Notes: generated by a model not told the origin, from the letters alone. A stretch of 17,135 bases of DNA from Tannerella sp. (GCA_031263835.1 JAISEZ010000254.1:1-17135), one strand, 5' to 3'. Positions 1-8,315 are shown, counted from the first letter of the stretch. Made by a program: numbers and translations.

Positions 1-156
1 ATCCGCTCCATGGGCGAATGCCTGCGGAGTGAAGGCGCAGTACGGGTAGCGATGGAAAGCACGGGTACATACCGGGTTCCGGTATGGGATATACTGTTAG
101 AAACTCAGAGCAATTTACAGCCCACTCATCACTATCCACTAACCACTAATCACTAA
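1..156 (+). pseudogene. IS110-type transposase, N-terminal-domain fragment
   Basis: Frame 1 is open from the window edge to a TAA at 154-156. The first 33 or so codons contain VAMESTGTYRVPVWDIL, which matches the conserved E-STG-Y-(W)-PVW-(I)L segment of the DEDD (RuvC-like) domain of IS110 family transposases; the Glu would be one of the acidic metal-binding residues. Homology appears to stop near position 105, where the sequence turns into a 14-bp tandem repeat, so roughly the last two thirds of a normal transposase of about 320-400 aa are missing. The start lies outside the window, so whether the N-terminus is intact is unknown. This is a dead remnant. The family call is by motif recognition, not search. 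Confidence 0.65.
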
Positions 157-171
157 CCACTAATCACTAAT
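137..171. repeat. 14-bp tandem repeat, about 2.5 copies
   Basis: CACTAACCACTAAT occurs at 137-150 and again at 151-164, followed by a partial copy. Each 14-mer is itself two related 7-mers (CACTAAC and CACTAAT). It abuts the broken IS110 fragment. A relative of the same design on the other strand lies at 10108-10135. Confidence 0.8.
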
Positions 172-238
172 GTTTAATTGCACCCCATGTGCGCAGTGGC
201 GGATGGCTGACCCGTGCACATGCGGGCGGGTTGCATTT

Positions 239-267
239 TCAACTTTCAACCTTCCACTTTTCCACTT
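239..267 (+). repeat. pyrimidine-rich periodic tract upstream of lysS promoter
   Basis: Short reiterations of CAACTTT, CCACTTT and similar words run directly into a T-rich stretch and the -7 box at 277-285. Comparable tracts precede the promoters at 5850 and 16078. Confidence 0.5.
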
Positions 268-276
268 TATTTTTTG

Positions 277-285
277 TACTTTTGC
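277..285 (+). promoter_or_regulatory. lysS promoter -7 box
   Basis: TACTTTTGC is a full match to the Bacteroidetes primary-sigma -7 consensus TAnnTTTGC. It lies 26 nt before the lysS ATG. No convincing -33 TTTG is present at the usual 19-21 bp upstream; the periodic tract occupies that position. Confidence 0.6.
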
Positions 286-311
286 GCCGTATTTTCAAAG
301 TAAGCATAAGA

Positions 312-2066
312 ATGAACATATTGGAGTTGAGCGAACAGGAAATCTTCCGGCGCAACAGTCTGGAACAACTGCGACGGACGGGTATCGACCCTTATCCTGC
401 CGCAGCTTACGCCGTGGACGGACATGCCGGCGAAATCAAAGCGACGTTCAGGGATGACGCCGAACCCCGTCAGGTGACGGTCGCCGGACGTATCATGAGC
501 CGCCGCATCATGGGAAAAGCCTCTTTCATGGAACTGCAGGACGCCTCCGGACGTATTCAGGTGTACCTCACACGCGACGACATCTGTCCGGACGAAAACA
601 GTACCGAACTGTATAACACCGTCTTCAAAAAACTGCTGGACATCGGCGATTTTGTCGGCGTCAGGGGATTTGTTTTCCGCACGCAGATGGGCGAAATCTC
701 CGTCCATGCACGGGAACTGACCGTCCTGTCGAAGTCGCTGCGTCCGCTGCCCGTCGTCAAGGAAAAGGACGGCGTCGTTTACGACGGCTTTACCGACCCG
801 GAACAGCGTTACCGACAGCGTTACGTGGATTTGATTGTGAACGGCGGCGTGAAGGACATTTTTCTCAAACGCACGAAGATATTCAATTCCATGCGTGCCT
901 TTTTCAATGAGGAGGGATACATTGAGTTCGACACGCCCGTCCTGCAGACCATCCCCGGAGGCGCGGCCGCCCGTCCGTTCGTCACGCACCACAACGCGCT
1001 GGACATCCCGCTCTACCTGCGCATCGCCAATGAACTGTACCTGAAACGCCTGATTGTCGGCGGGTTTGATGGCGTCTACGAGTTCAGCCGCAACTTCCGC
1101 AACGAAGGGATGGACCGCACGCACAATCCGGAATTTACCGTGATGGAGATTTACGTCGCCTATAAGGATTACCTCTGGATGATGGAGTTCACCGAACGGA
1201 TGCTCGAACGGATTTGCATGGATGTGCTGGGCGATACGAAGGTCGGGACGGGCGACAGGGTAATTGACTTCAGGCCGCCCTACCGGCGGGTCACGATAAC
1301 GGAGGCCATCAGGGAACATACGGGCGTCGACATCACCGGCATGGACGAAAACGCCCTGCGCGCCGCCTGCGACCGCCTCGGCGTGGAACAGAATCCGGCG
1401 ATGGGCAAAGGCAAACTGATTGACGCCCTCTTCGGCGAGAAGTGTGAACACACGTATATTCAGCCGACGTTCATCACCGACTATCCCGTCGAGATGAGTC
1501 CCCTCACCAAGCGTCACCGCCTTCATCCCGAACTGACGGAACGCTTCGAACTGATGGTCAACGGCAGGGAACTGGCCAACGCCTATTCGGAACTGAACGA
1601 CCCCGTCGACCAGCGGCAGCGTTTCGAAGAGCAGCTGCGACTGTCGGAAAAGGGCGACGACGAGGCCATGTATATCGACGAGGATTTCCTGCGGGCGCTG
1701 GAGTACGGCATGCCGCCGACCAGCGGCATGGGTATCGGAATGGACCGCCTGACCATGTTCCTGACCGGTCAGGAGAGCATCCAGGAAGTGCTGCTGTTTC
1801 CGCAGATGCGTCCGGAGAAAGCCGCGAAGAAAGACGCTCCGGAGCAGTACGCCGCACACGGCATCGCCGAAGTCTGGGTGCCGGTGTTGCAGAAGGCCGG
1901 CTACCTTACGGTGGAATCGCTTTCCGGAGCCAATCCACAGCTCGTCCGTCAGGCGCTGTTCGACATCAACCGGAAATATAACCTGAAACTGGAAAATCCT
2001 TCCGCCCGCGAAGTGGAGGGATGGATTCAATCCGTCTCCGGCCGGCAAACACAGTCCGATGAATAA
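312..2066 (+). CDS. lysS: lysyl-tRNA synthetase, class II
   Basis: This cytoplasmic enzyme charges tRNA-Lys with lysine using ATP. The protein is 584 aa. An N-terminal OB-fold anticodon-binding domain (about 50-150) carries [19 protein letters not shown]. The class II catalytic core follows, with motif 1 around 190-215 ([15 protein letters not shown]), motif 2 at about 260-281 ([16 protein letters not shown]) and motif 3 at about 472-486 ([15 protein letters not shown]). Family proteins often end near FPQMRPE; this one has about 80 further residues, a C-terminal extension I associate with Bacteroidales LysRS. The frame is open upstream from 189, but the ATG at 312 starts the conserved [15 protein letters not shown] and the -7 box lies inside the longer reading, so 312 is preferred. 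First gene of an operon with gpsA and pgi. Confidence 0.96.
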   Translation: MNILELSEQEIFRRNSLEQLRRTGIDPYPAAAYAVDGHAGEIKATFRDDAEPRQVTVAGRIMSRRIMGKASFMELQDASGRIQVYLTRDDICPDENSTELYNTVFKKLLDIGDFVGVRGFVFRTQMGEISVHARELTVLSKSLRPLPVVKEKDGVVYDGFTDPEQRYRQRYVDLIVNGGVKDIFLKRTKIFNSMRAFFNEEGYIEFDTPVLQTIPGGAAARPFVTHHNALDIPLYLRIANELYLKRLIVGGFDGVYEFSRNFRNEGMDRTHNPEFTVMEIYVAYKDYLWMMEFTERMLERICMDVLGDTKVGTGDRVIDFRPPYRRVTITEAIREHTGVDITGMDENALRAACDRLGVEQNPAMGKGKLIDALFGEKCEHTYIQPTFITDYPVEMSPLTKRHRLHPELTERFELMVNGRELANAYSELNDPVDQRQRFEEQLRLSEKGDDEAMYIDEDFLRALEYGMPPTSGMGIGMDRLTMFLTGQESIQEVLLFPQMRPEKAAKKDAPEQYAAHGIAEVWVPVLQKAGYLTVESLSGANPQLVRQALFDINRKYNLKLENPSAREVEGWIQSVSGRQTQSDE

Positions 2067-3057
2067 TTTCCCCGGTAAAATAGCCGTCTTCGGCGGAGGC
2101 AGCTGGGCGACCGCGCTCGCGAAGATTGTGCTGTCGACGCAGCCGCAGATTAACTGGTACATGCGCCGTCCCGACCGCATCGAAGACTTCAAGCGGATGA
2201 AGCACAATCCGGCGTACCTCTCCAGCATCACGTTCGACACCGAACGCATCACGTTTTACGCCAACATCAACCAGGCGGTCAGGGATTCGGACACCATCAT
2301 CTTCGTCACGCCGTCGCCTTTCCTGAAGCAGCACCTGAAGAAACTGAAGACCCTCCTGAAGGACAAGTTTGTCATCTCGGCCATCAAGGGGATTGTGCCG
2401 GACGAGAACATGCTCGTTTCCGACTATTTCATCCGCTACTACGGCCTCCCGGAAGAGCATCTGGCGATTATTGCGGGGCCCTGTCACGCGGAAGAAATCG
2501 CGCTGGAGCGGCTCTCCTACCTGACCGTGGCCGGCAGGGATACGGAACGGGTCGAACAGCTTTGCCGCATATTCAGCACCCCGTACCTGAAAAGCGCCTG
2601 CTCGCAGGACGTGACGGGAATCGAATACGCCTCCGTGCTGAAAAACGTGTACGCCATTGTCGCCGGCATCTGCCACGGCATGAAATACGGCGACAATTTC
2701 CAGGCCGTCCTCCTCTCGAACGCCATCAAGGAAATGCGGCGCTTTCTGGACACCGCCCACGTGACGCCGCGCGACATCACCGATTCGGCCTACCTGGGCG
2801 ACCTGCTCGTGACGGCCTGTTCGCGCTTCAGCCGCAACCGCACGTTCGGCTCCATGATTGGAAAAGGCTATTCGGTCAAAACCGCCCAGCTCGAGATGGA
2901 AATGATAGCCGAAGGATATTACGGAACCAAGTGCATCTACGAAATCAACCGCACGTGCCGGGCCGACATGCCGATTATGGACGCGCTCTACGGCATCCTT
3001 TACGAACAGAAATCACCGGTCGCGGTACTGAACCGGCTGACCGACACTTTTAAATAG
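2059..3057 (+). CDS. gpsA: NAD(P)-dependent glycerol-3-phosphate dehydrogenase
   Basis: It interconverts dihydroxyacetone phosphate and sn-glycerol-3-phosphate, supplying the phospholipid backbone. The 332-aa length is typical. The Rossmann nucleotide-binding loop is FGGGSWATA (residues 11-19). SAIKG (K110) and GPCHAEE (140-146) are conserved substrate-domain segments, and K195 in LKNVYAI is the expected catalytic lysine. The late [16 protein letters not shown] and [10 protein letters not shown] segments are also family hallmarks. The ATG at 2059 lies inside the end of lysS, giving an 8-bp overlap (ATGAATAA), so the two are probably translationally coupled. Transcription presumably comes from the lysS promoter. 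Confidence 0.96.
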   Translation: MNNFPGKIAVFGGGSWATALAKIVLSTQPQINWYMRRPDRIEDFKRMKHNPAYLSSITFDTERITFYANINQAVRDSDTIIFVTPSPFLKQHLKKLKTLLKDKFVISAIKGIVPDENMLVSDYFIRYYGLPEEHLAIIAGPCHAEEIALERLSYLTVAGRDTERVEQLCRIFSTPYLKSACSQDVTGIEYASVLKNVYAIVAGICHGMKYGDNFQAVLLSNAIKEMRRFLDTAHVTPRDITDSAYLGDLLVTACSRFSRNRTFGSMIGKGYSVKTAQLEMEMIAEGYYGTKCIYEINRTCRADMPIMDALYGILYEQKSPVAVLNRLTDTFK

Positions 3058-3065
3058 AAAAAAAT

Positions 3066-4379
3066 ATGAATACAATTGGTTTGAACATTGACAGGGCGTT
3101 GAACGCCGTCACGCGGGAACAGGTCTATGCACTTGAACCGCGCGTAACCGAAAGCCTGGAAGCGCTGCACAGCGGCAGCGGTGCGGGAAGCGACTTCCTG
3201 GGCTGGCTCCACCTACCCTCTTCCGTCACGGAAGCCGGACTGGAGGAAATCGAAGACGCCGCCGCCGTACTGCGCGCCGGGTGCGAAGCCGTAATCGTGA
3301 CGGGAATCGGAGGCAGCTACCTGGGTACGAAAGCCACGGTGGATGCCTTGAACAGCAGCTTCGACCTGCTGCAGCGCGAACGCCGGAATCCCGTACTGCT
3401 CTACGCCGGACACAATATCGGCGAAGATTACCTCTATGAACTGGGCGAGCTGCTGAAAGGAAAGTCCTTCGGCATCATCAACATCTCGAAATCCGGTACG
3501 ACGACCGAGCCGGCGCTGGCTTTCCGCATCCTGAGAAAACAGCTCGAGGAAGCCGTCGGCAAGGACGAAGCCGGCAAACGCATCATAGCCGTCACCGACC
3601 GGGCGCGCGGCGCGCTCCGCACACTGGCCGGACAGGAAGGCTACCGCACTTTCGTCATTCCGGACAACGTCGGCGGACGCTTCTCGGTGCTGACGCCCGC
3701 AGGACTGCTGCCCGCGGCCGTAGCCGGCGTCGACATCCGCCGGCTGGTGGCCGGAGCCGTTTCGATGGAACAGGCGACCGGCCCGGAAACGCCTTTCCCC
3801 GAAAACATCGCCGCCCTCTACGCCGCCACGCGCAACGCCCTCTACGCCGCCGGAAAGAAAATCGAAATACTGGCGAACTTCCATCCCAAACTCCATTACA
3901 TCGGCGAATGGTGGAAGCAGCTTTACGGTGAAAGCGAAGGCAAGGAACACAGGGGCATTTTCCCCGCGGCGGTGGACTTCACCACCGACCTGCATTCCAT
4001 GGGACAGTGGATTCAGGAAGGTGAACGCACCATTTTCGAGACGGTGATTTCGGTGGAGAATCCCGATTACAGGGTGACGGTACCGGCGGACGAAGCCGAT
4101 TTGGACGGCCTGAACTATCTGGCCGGCAAGCGGGTGGACGAGGTCAACCGGATGGCCGAACTGGGCACGCAACAGGCGCATGTGGACGGCGGCGTACCGA
4201 ACCTCCGCATCACCCTGCCCGCACTCAATGCCTGGTACCTCGGTCAGTTATTCTATTTCTTCGAGAAGTCATGCGGCATCAGCGGTTATGTGCTGGGCGT
4301 CAATCCGTTTGACCAGCCCGGCGTGGAAGCCTACAAAAAGAACATGTTCGCCCTGCTGAAAAAACCGGATAAAAAATGA
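3066..4379 (+). CDS. pgi: glucose-6-phosphate isomerase
   Basis: It interconverts glucose-6-phosphate and fructose-6-phosphate in glycolysis and gluconeogenesis. At 437 aa it is the short bacterial form (the E. coli enzyme is about 549 aa). Visible family motifs are GIGGSYLG (80-87), the phosphate-binding SKSGTTTE (141-148), [11 protein letters not shown] (203-213), the catalytic glutamate E289 in YGESEGKE, H310 in DLHSMGQ, and the C-terminal VEAYKKNMF with the conserved lysine. It starts 8 nt after the gpsA stop behind an A-rich leader without a clear Shine-Dalgarno site, as is usual in Bacteroidetes. Last gene of the lysS-gpsA-pgi operon; a long hairpin follows its stop. Confidence 0.96.
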   Translation: MNTIGLNIDRALNAVTREQVYALEPRVTESLEALHSGSGAGSDFLGWLHLPSSVTEAGLEEIEDAAAVLRAGCEAVIVTGIGGSYLGTKATVDALNSSFDLLQRERRNPVLLYAGHNIGEDYLYELGELLKGKSFGIINISKSGTTTEPALAFRILRKQLEEAVGKDEAGKRIIAVTDRARGALRTLAGQEGYRTFVIPDNVGGRFSVLTPAGLLPAAVAGVDIRRLVAGAVSMEQATGPETPFPENIAALYAATRNALYAAGKKIEILANFHPKLHYIGEWWKQLYGESEGKEHRGIFPAAVDFTTDLHSMGQWIQEGERTIFETVISVENPDYRVTVPADEADLDGLNYLAGKRVDEVNRMAELGTQQAHVDGGVPNLRITLPALNAWYLGQLFYFFEKSCGISGYVLGVNPFDQPGVEAYKKNMFALLKKPDKK

Positions 4380-4390
4380 GCAAATGTGAA

Positions 4391-4438
4391 AATGAGAGAA
4401 TGTGAAAATGAACTGCCTCATTCTCACATTCTCTCATT
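4391..4438. terminator. long hairpin between convergent genes, probable bidirectional terminator
   Basis: Arms at 4391-4411 and 4418-4438 are complementary over 21 bp with one mismatch, around a 6-nt loop. It lies 12 bp after pgi and 20 bp before the stop of the opposite-strand gene, the right place for a shared terminator. There is no clean U-tract, and the arms are built from the reiterated words TCTCACATT and CTCATT that also occur at 5764-5838, so the structure may have arisen from a repeat family. Confidence 0.5.
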
Positions 4439-4457
4439 AGCTCATTGTCTCATTGAT

Positions 4458-5126
4458 TTACGGTATTATGACGCGATAGATTTCGCTCCACGGGCCTTTT
4501 TCGCCGCGGGTATTTTCCCAGCGGGCGCAGACGCAGAAAATTTTGCTGCTGTCTTCCTTCCGGAACTTGAAGATGTGCGGCCAGCGGGTGATGAAGCCCA
4601 CCTCGGGCAGGTCTTCGGGGTTGACGGGCGGTGTTTCGCAGATACCGCAGCGATACTCGGCTCCCTGCACGCCGAACGGTTTGGCGCGGTGTTTGGTTAC
4701 GGAATCAATCAGATGCATGTAGAGCCACGCAGCCGTTTGCGTGCCGAAGGTCAGTATCGGAAAGCTCGTCGGCAGGGGGTGCGGCGGATGCGGCCCCGGC
4801 TCGGGCACGTTGATGCCGAGTGCGCGGCGGTCGGCGTCGGTGAGCAGGTGATTGAACGCCAGATGCTCCTTCACGTAGGCGCGCAGACGCTTTTCAAACC
4901 CTTTCTTCGCCGTATCCTTGGCCACGCGGTTGGCGGGCGTTTTGTGGTCGGGGTCGTGATAATGATTGTAAGCATTTTGAAACGTGTCGAAGTCGCTTTT
5001 CAGACTCGCTTCTTCCGTCGGATCCAGTCCCCAGCCCGGCAAATGTGAAGCCAGATAGAGGAAAAAATCAATACACCACTGGATAAAACCGGGTTCATTA
5101 CGGGGATAATAATTGTTGCTTGGCAT
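4458..5126 (-). CDS. conserved hypothetical protein (222 aa)
   Basis: I do not recognise a named domain. The 222-aa product lacks a signal peptide or membrane span. It begins MPSNNYYPRNEPGFIQW. It has an aromatic N-terminal half, a proline-rich linker (PEPGPHPPHPLPTSFP, about residues 110-125) and a C-terminal part ending RWENTRGEKGPWSEIYRVIIP. From memory, proteins with this N-terminus and the ENTRGEKGPWSEI ending recur in Bacteroidales as uncharacterised family members; this was not checked by search. A cytoplasmic two-domain protein with a beta-sandwich-like C-terminus is possible. It converges on pgi. Upstream is 93 bp of AT-rich DNA with no promoter I can identify, then the 21-bp repeat array. 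Confidence 0.85.
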   Translation of the reverse strand: MPSNNYYPRNEPGFIQWCIDFFLYLASHLPGWGLDPTEEASLKSDFDTFQNAYNHYHDPDHKTPANRVAKDTAKKGFEKRLRAYVKEHLAFNHLLTDADRRALGINVPEPGPHPPHPLPTSFPILTFGTQTAAWLYMHLIDSVTKHRAKPFGVQGAEYRCGICETPPVNPEDLPEVGFITRWPHIFKFRKEDSSKIFCVCARWENTRGEKGPWSEIYRVIIP

Positions 5127-5219
5127 AATAATTTAATATTTAATGAGTTATTAATTCCGAGTTTAACAGGTTATGAATGCTGATGCATACAGGTTGCCGG
5201 GCGAATAAAACCCGTTTTT

Positions 5220-5596
5220 GAGCATTCCCGCACACTTCGTGAGCATGCTCACACATTTTGCGAGCATGCCCGCACACTTGATGACACGTCTGCACATCCT
5301 GCTGGCATACCTGCACACGGTCGTTTGCATATCCGGAAGGTTTGTGAGCGTGCTCGCAAACTTTATGAGCACGCTCACAAGTGTTAATGCCTGCTCGCAC
5401 ACTTTGTGAGCGTACTCACATACTGTGCCGGCATGCTCACACATTTTGCCAGCGTGCTCGCACACTTTGTGAGCATGCTCACGCACCTTGCGAGCGTACC
5501 CGCACACTTTGCGAGCGTGCTCACGCATTTCGCGAGTGTGCCCACACGCTTTGCGAGCATGCCCGTGCACCTCGCGAGCATGCTCGCATGTGCCGC
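5220..5596. repeat. 21-bp tandem repeat array, 18 diverged copies
   Basis: Eighteen units start at 5220, 5241, 5262, 5283, 5304, 5325, 5346, 5367, 5388 (20 bp here), 5408, 5429, 5450, 5471, 5492, 5513, 5534, 5555 and 5576. The consensus is GAGCRTGCTC followed by RCACACTTTGY. The first half is an exact 10-bp palindrome, GAGCATGCTC, in units 2, 13 and 18. Units 4-6 and 9 are the most decayed. Differences among the better-preserved units are mostly transitions at alternating positions. Since 21 is divisible by 3, several frames read as heptad repeats, for example LTHFASV on plus and CEHAHKV on minus. There are no unique spacers, so this is not a CRISPR. Confidence 0.9.
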
Positions 5597-5677
5597 GGGA
5601 AAGCTCTTGACGTCCGATTACGATGCAGATACTGTTTTCTTTTTTGGAATACATACTATGTTATCCTGTTTTATTCA

Positions 5678-5694
5678 ATTTGCCGGCGGCAAAT
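5678..5694. promoter_or_regulatory. 17-bp perfect dyad, operator-like
   Basis: ATTTGCCG and CGGCAAAT flank a single central G. Such a tight dyad is more like a protein-binding site than a terminator, and no T-run follows. It lies about 155 bp upstream of the fucosidase -7 box, so any regulatory link is speculative. Confidence 0.3.
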
Positions 5695-5763
5695 ATAAAA
5701 TGTTTTTTTCGACCGCACAAGAAAAAAACGCTTTTTTTGACCGCCTCGGAGAAATTTATTTTC

Positions 5764-5838
5764 ACGTTCTCACATTCTCACATTTTCTCATTTTCATATT
5801 CCCTCATTGGCTCATTTGCATATTCTCTCCTTCTCACA
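5764..5838 (+). repeat. periodic pyrimidine-rich tract (TCTCACATT/CTCATT words)
   Basis: Reiterated CTCACATT, CTCATT and related words run up to the fucosidase promoter. The same vocabulary forms the hairpin arms at 4391-4438, so this is a dispersed intergenic repeat family within the window. Confidence 0.65.
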
Positions 5839-5849
5839 TTATTTTTTCG

Positions 5850-5858
5850 TATCTTCGC
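5850..5858 (+). promoter_or_regulatory. probable -7 box of the GH95 gene
   Basis: TATCTTCGC differs from TAnnTTTGC at one base and lies 33 nt before the ATG at 5892, after a T6 run. The nearest TTTG (5815-5818) is 31 bp upstream, too far for a standard -33 element. Confidence 0.5.
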
Positions 5859-5891
5859 GTCCGGTTTTTCAACATTCAAATAAATACAGAC

Positions 5892-8240
5892 ATGAAAGTA
5901 ATGAACATGAAAAAAATGAGTTATTTGGTTCTGGCTGCGGCCTTCCATTCGGGGATGTACGCCAGTCAGCCGGAATCCGTACTGTGGTACAGCCAGCCGG
6001 CAAAGGACTGGCACGAAGCGCTGCCCGTCGGAAACGGGCGGCTGGGCGCGATGGTGTATGGCGGTTACGCGAGCGAAACCGTGCAGCTCAACGAAGAGAG
6101 CCTCTGGGCCGGCTGCAAAACCGACGCCAATTCCGACGCGGCGGCACATCTGCCGGAGATTCAGCAGCTCCTGCTCAGCGGCGATGTCGGACGGGCGCTG
6201 GAACTGTCCGAAAAATACCTGCGAAGCGACCCCTTGCGGATTCGTTCCTACCAGTCATTCGGCGAACTGAAAATCGACTTCTTCGACGGCGGCGCTCCGC
6301 AGGCGACCGGTTATCGCCGCGAACTGAACCTCGAAACGGGTATAGCTTCGGTGGCGTATGCACTGGGAAGCACGCGCTACACGCGGGAACTGTTCATCTC
6401 CGCGCCGGACAATGCCCTTGTTCTCCGCCTGACGGCCGGCGGGCCTGACAAGCTCACCTTCCGCCTTTCCTACGCCCGCGAACAGGATGCGACGGCCTTC
6501 CCCGCCTCGGAAAACGAACTGGAGATAAAAGGCCAGATTATCGACCTGCCGGCGCGGGAAAGCGGCGAAGGCGGACTGCACATGAAATTTGCCGGGCGCA
6601 TCCGCGGCATAAACAAAGGCGGTCGGCTGACGGCGGCGAACAATAGCATCTATGTGGAAAATGCCGATGAAGTCCTCTTTTTCCTGACGGCCGCCACCGA
6701 CTACAGCTTCGAGAAACTGGATTTCGACCGCAGCATCAACCCCTCCGCCGTCTGCAAAACCATTCTGGACAAGTTGAATGCGCAGGACTACGCGGGCATC
6801 AAAGACCGGCACGTCCGCGAACACGGCGCCCTGATGAACCGGATGAGCTTCACGCTCGGGACGGACGCCCCGGCCAGCCTCCCCGTCGACGAACGGCTGC
6901 AGCGGGTCAGGGACGGCGCAACCGACCTCCCCCTTATCGCGCTCTACTTCCAGTACGGACGCTACCTGCTGCTCAACTCCTCGCGTGCGCCCGGCCGGCT
7001 CCCCGCCAACCTGCAGGGCATCTGGTGCAGGGACATGCAGGCCGCATGGTCGTCGGATTTCCATACCAACATCAACATCCAGATGAACTACTGGCCCGCG
7101 GAGGTATGCAACCTCCCGGAAACGCTGCTCCCCTTCTCGCGGATGATTGACGCCCTGAGAGCGCCCGGACGCGTCACGGCGCAGAAAACCTACAACTCCG
7201 GGGGATGGACCGTAAACCACCTGACCGACCCCTTCGGACGCACCGCCATTGCCGACGGCGTGGGGTGGGGCACCTTCCCGATTGCAGCCTCCTGGCTCGT
7301 ACTGCATCAGTGGGAACACTACCTCTTTACGGGCGACGCGGCCTACCTGCGCGACGAGGCCTATCCCTGCATGAAGGAGGCGGCGGAGTTTATCCTCGGC
7401 TACCTGGTGAAGGACAGGAACGGTTATCTGGTGACCGCCCCCTCCAATTCGCCCGAAAACGCCTACCTGCTCAACGGACAGGCCTTCCATTTCACCTACG
7501 CCGCCACGATGGACGTTGAAATCATCACCGAGCTGTTCCGCGCCTGCATACAGGCCGGGAAAATACTGAAGCGCGACGACGCTTTCCGCAAACAGCTGGG
7601 CGACACCCTAAAAAAACTCCCGCCCGTCCGCGTCGGCAAGCGCTACAACACCATTCAGGAATGGATTGAGGACTACGAAGAAGCCGAACCGGGACACCGG
7701 CACATCTCGCATCTTTTCGGCCTGCATCCCGGCACCATGATTACACCCGCCACGCCCGCCCTGTTCGAGGGAGCGAGGAACACGCTGGCGCGACGTCTCT
7801 CCAACGGCGGCGGACACACGGGCTGGAGCCGTGCATGGGTAATCAACTTCTACGCCCGCCTGCTGGACGGCGAGAACGCCGGGAAGCATGTCCAGGCCCT
7901 GCTTGCCAAATCGACCCTCAACAACCTGTTCGACACCCATCCGCCATTCCAGATTGACGGCAATTTCGGCGGGACGGCGGGTATTGCCGAAATGCTGCTG
8001 CAAAGCCATAACGGGGAACTGCACCTGCTTCCGGCCCTGCCGCCCGACTGGACGGACGGTAAAATCACCGGTCTGCGCGCCCGCGGCGGCTGGACGGTAG
8101 ACCTTCAGTGGGAAAACGGAAGGCTGGTTTCCGCCGGCATTTCTTCAAAAGACGGCGGGAAGTGTAAAATCCATTACGGAGGACAAATCAGGACGGTATC
8201 CATCAAAGCCGGTGAAAAATATGGCTATCTGACGCAGTGA
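5892..8240 (+). CDS. GH95 family alpha-L-fucosidase, secreted
   Basis: It is predicted to release L-fucose from host glycans in the periplasm or at the surface; some GH95 enzymes instead act on alpha-L-galactosides. The 782-aa length is normal. A signal peptide is visible (KKMSYLVLAAAFHSGMYAS, cleavage near residue 25). The N-terminal beta-domain starts WYSQPAKDWHEALPVGNGRLGAMVYGG. The (alpha/alpha)6 barrel carries residues corresponding to those described for B. bifidum AfcA: N393 and N395 in HTNINIQMNYW, the putative acid E522 in SNSPEN, and D689 in QIDGNFGG. The frame is open far upstream, through the repeat array, but the signal peptide and the internal -7 box favour starts at 5892, 5901 or 5907. 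No SusC/SusD partner or sulfatase is adjacent, so it is not in an obvious polysaccharide utilisation locus. Confidence 0.93.
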   Translation: MKVMNMKKMSYLVLAAAFHSGMYASQPESVLWYSQPAKDWHEALPVGNGRLGAMVYGGYASETVQLNEESLWAGCKTDANSDAAAHLPEIQQLLLSGDVGRALELSEKYLRSDPLRIRSYQSFGELKIDFFDGGAPQATGYRRELNLETGIASVAYALGSTRYTRELFISAPDNALVLRLTAGGPDKLTFRLSYAREQDATAFPASENELEIKGQIIDLPARESGEGGLHMKFAGRIRGINKGGRLTAANNSIYVENADEVLFFLTAATDYSFEKLDFDRSINPSAVCKTILDKLNAQDYAGIKDRHVREHGALMNRMSFTLGTDAPASLPVDERLQRVRDGATDLPLIALYFQYGRYLLLNSSRAPGRLPANLQGIWCRDMQAAWSSDFHTNINIQMNYWPAEVCNLPETLLPFSRMIDALRAPGRVTAQKTYNSGGWTVNHLTDPFGRTAIADGVGWGTFPIAASWLVLHQWEHYLFTGDAAYLRDEAYPCMKEAAEFILGYLVKDRNGYLVTAPSNSPENAYLLNGQAFHFTYAATMDVEIITELFRACIQAGKILKRDDAFRKQLGDTLKKLPPVRVGKRYNTIQEWIEDYEEAEPGHRHISHLFGLHPGTMITPATPALFEGARNTLARRLSNGGGHTGWSRAWVINFYARLLDGENAGKHVQALLAKSTLNNLFDTHPPFQIDGNFGGTAGIAEMLLQSHNGELHLLPALPPDWTDGKITGLRARGGWTVDLQWENGRLVSAGISSKDGGKCKIHYGGQIRTVSIKAGEKYGYLTQ

Positions 8241-8255
8241 TTTTACGCATTACAG

Positions 8256-8278
8256 CCGAAAAATTCACTTTGTTTCGG
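8256..8278 (+). terminator. possible weak terminator after the GH95 gene
   Basis: CCGAAA (8256-8261) pairs with TTTCGG (8273-8278) across an 11-nt loop and is followed by only two T residues. The stem is short and the tract is poor, so this is tentative. Confidence 0.3.
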
Positions 8279-8315
8279 TTTGGAAGTATATTTTATGAAT
8301 TATTAGCCGAATAAA

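Larger units (their letters stand above)
5597..5891. other. low-complexity intergenic region upstream of the fucosidase
   Basis: No gene is convincing here. It holds a 17-bp dyad (5678-5694), a T7/A7/T7 segment with two TTTTTTT-(C)-GACCGC copies (5703-5716 and 5732-5744), a periodic tract of TCTCACATT and CTCATT words (5764-5838), and the promoter -7 box of the downstream gene. Short open frames in this stretch come from the T/C-rich repeats. Confidence 0.6.

Noticed and set aside
186..222. Attenuator hairpin CATGTGC / GCACATG before lysS
   Set aside because: It lies upstream of the likely transcription start, has a 23-nt loop and only 7 bp, so it is probably chance.
267..2252. 661-codon minus-strand frame opposite lysS
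   Set aside because: It is an antisense shadow of a clearly conserved gene in GC-rich DNA and has no recognisable domain.
1966..2760. 264-codon minus-strand frame across lysS/gpsA
   Set aside because: It is antisense to two motif-confirmed genes, with no start signal or domain.
5220..5596. CRISPR array
   Set aside because: Units adjoin with no unique spacers, the period is only 21 bp, and no cas gene is in the window.
5623..5883. Small Phe/Ser-rich membrane-like protein of 86 aa upstream of the fucosidase
   Set aside because: The reading frame is created by the T/C-rich periodic tract and overlaps the promoter; no initiation context.
5406..8240. Fucosidase with a 162-residue N-terminal extension made of repeat-encoded heptads
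   Set aside because: The frame is open, but a signal peptide starts at 5892-5907 and a -7 box at 5850-5858 lies inside the extension; the upstream reading is repeat-derived.
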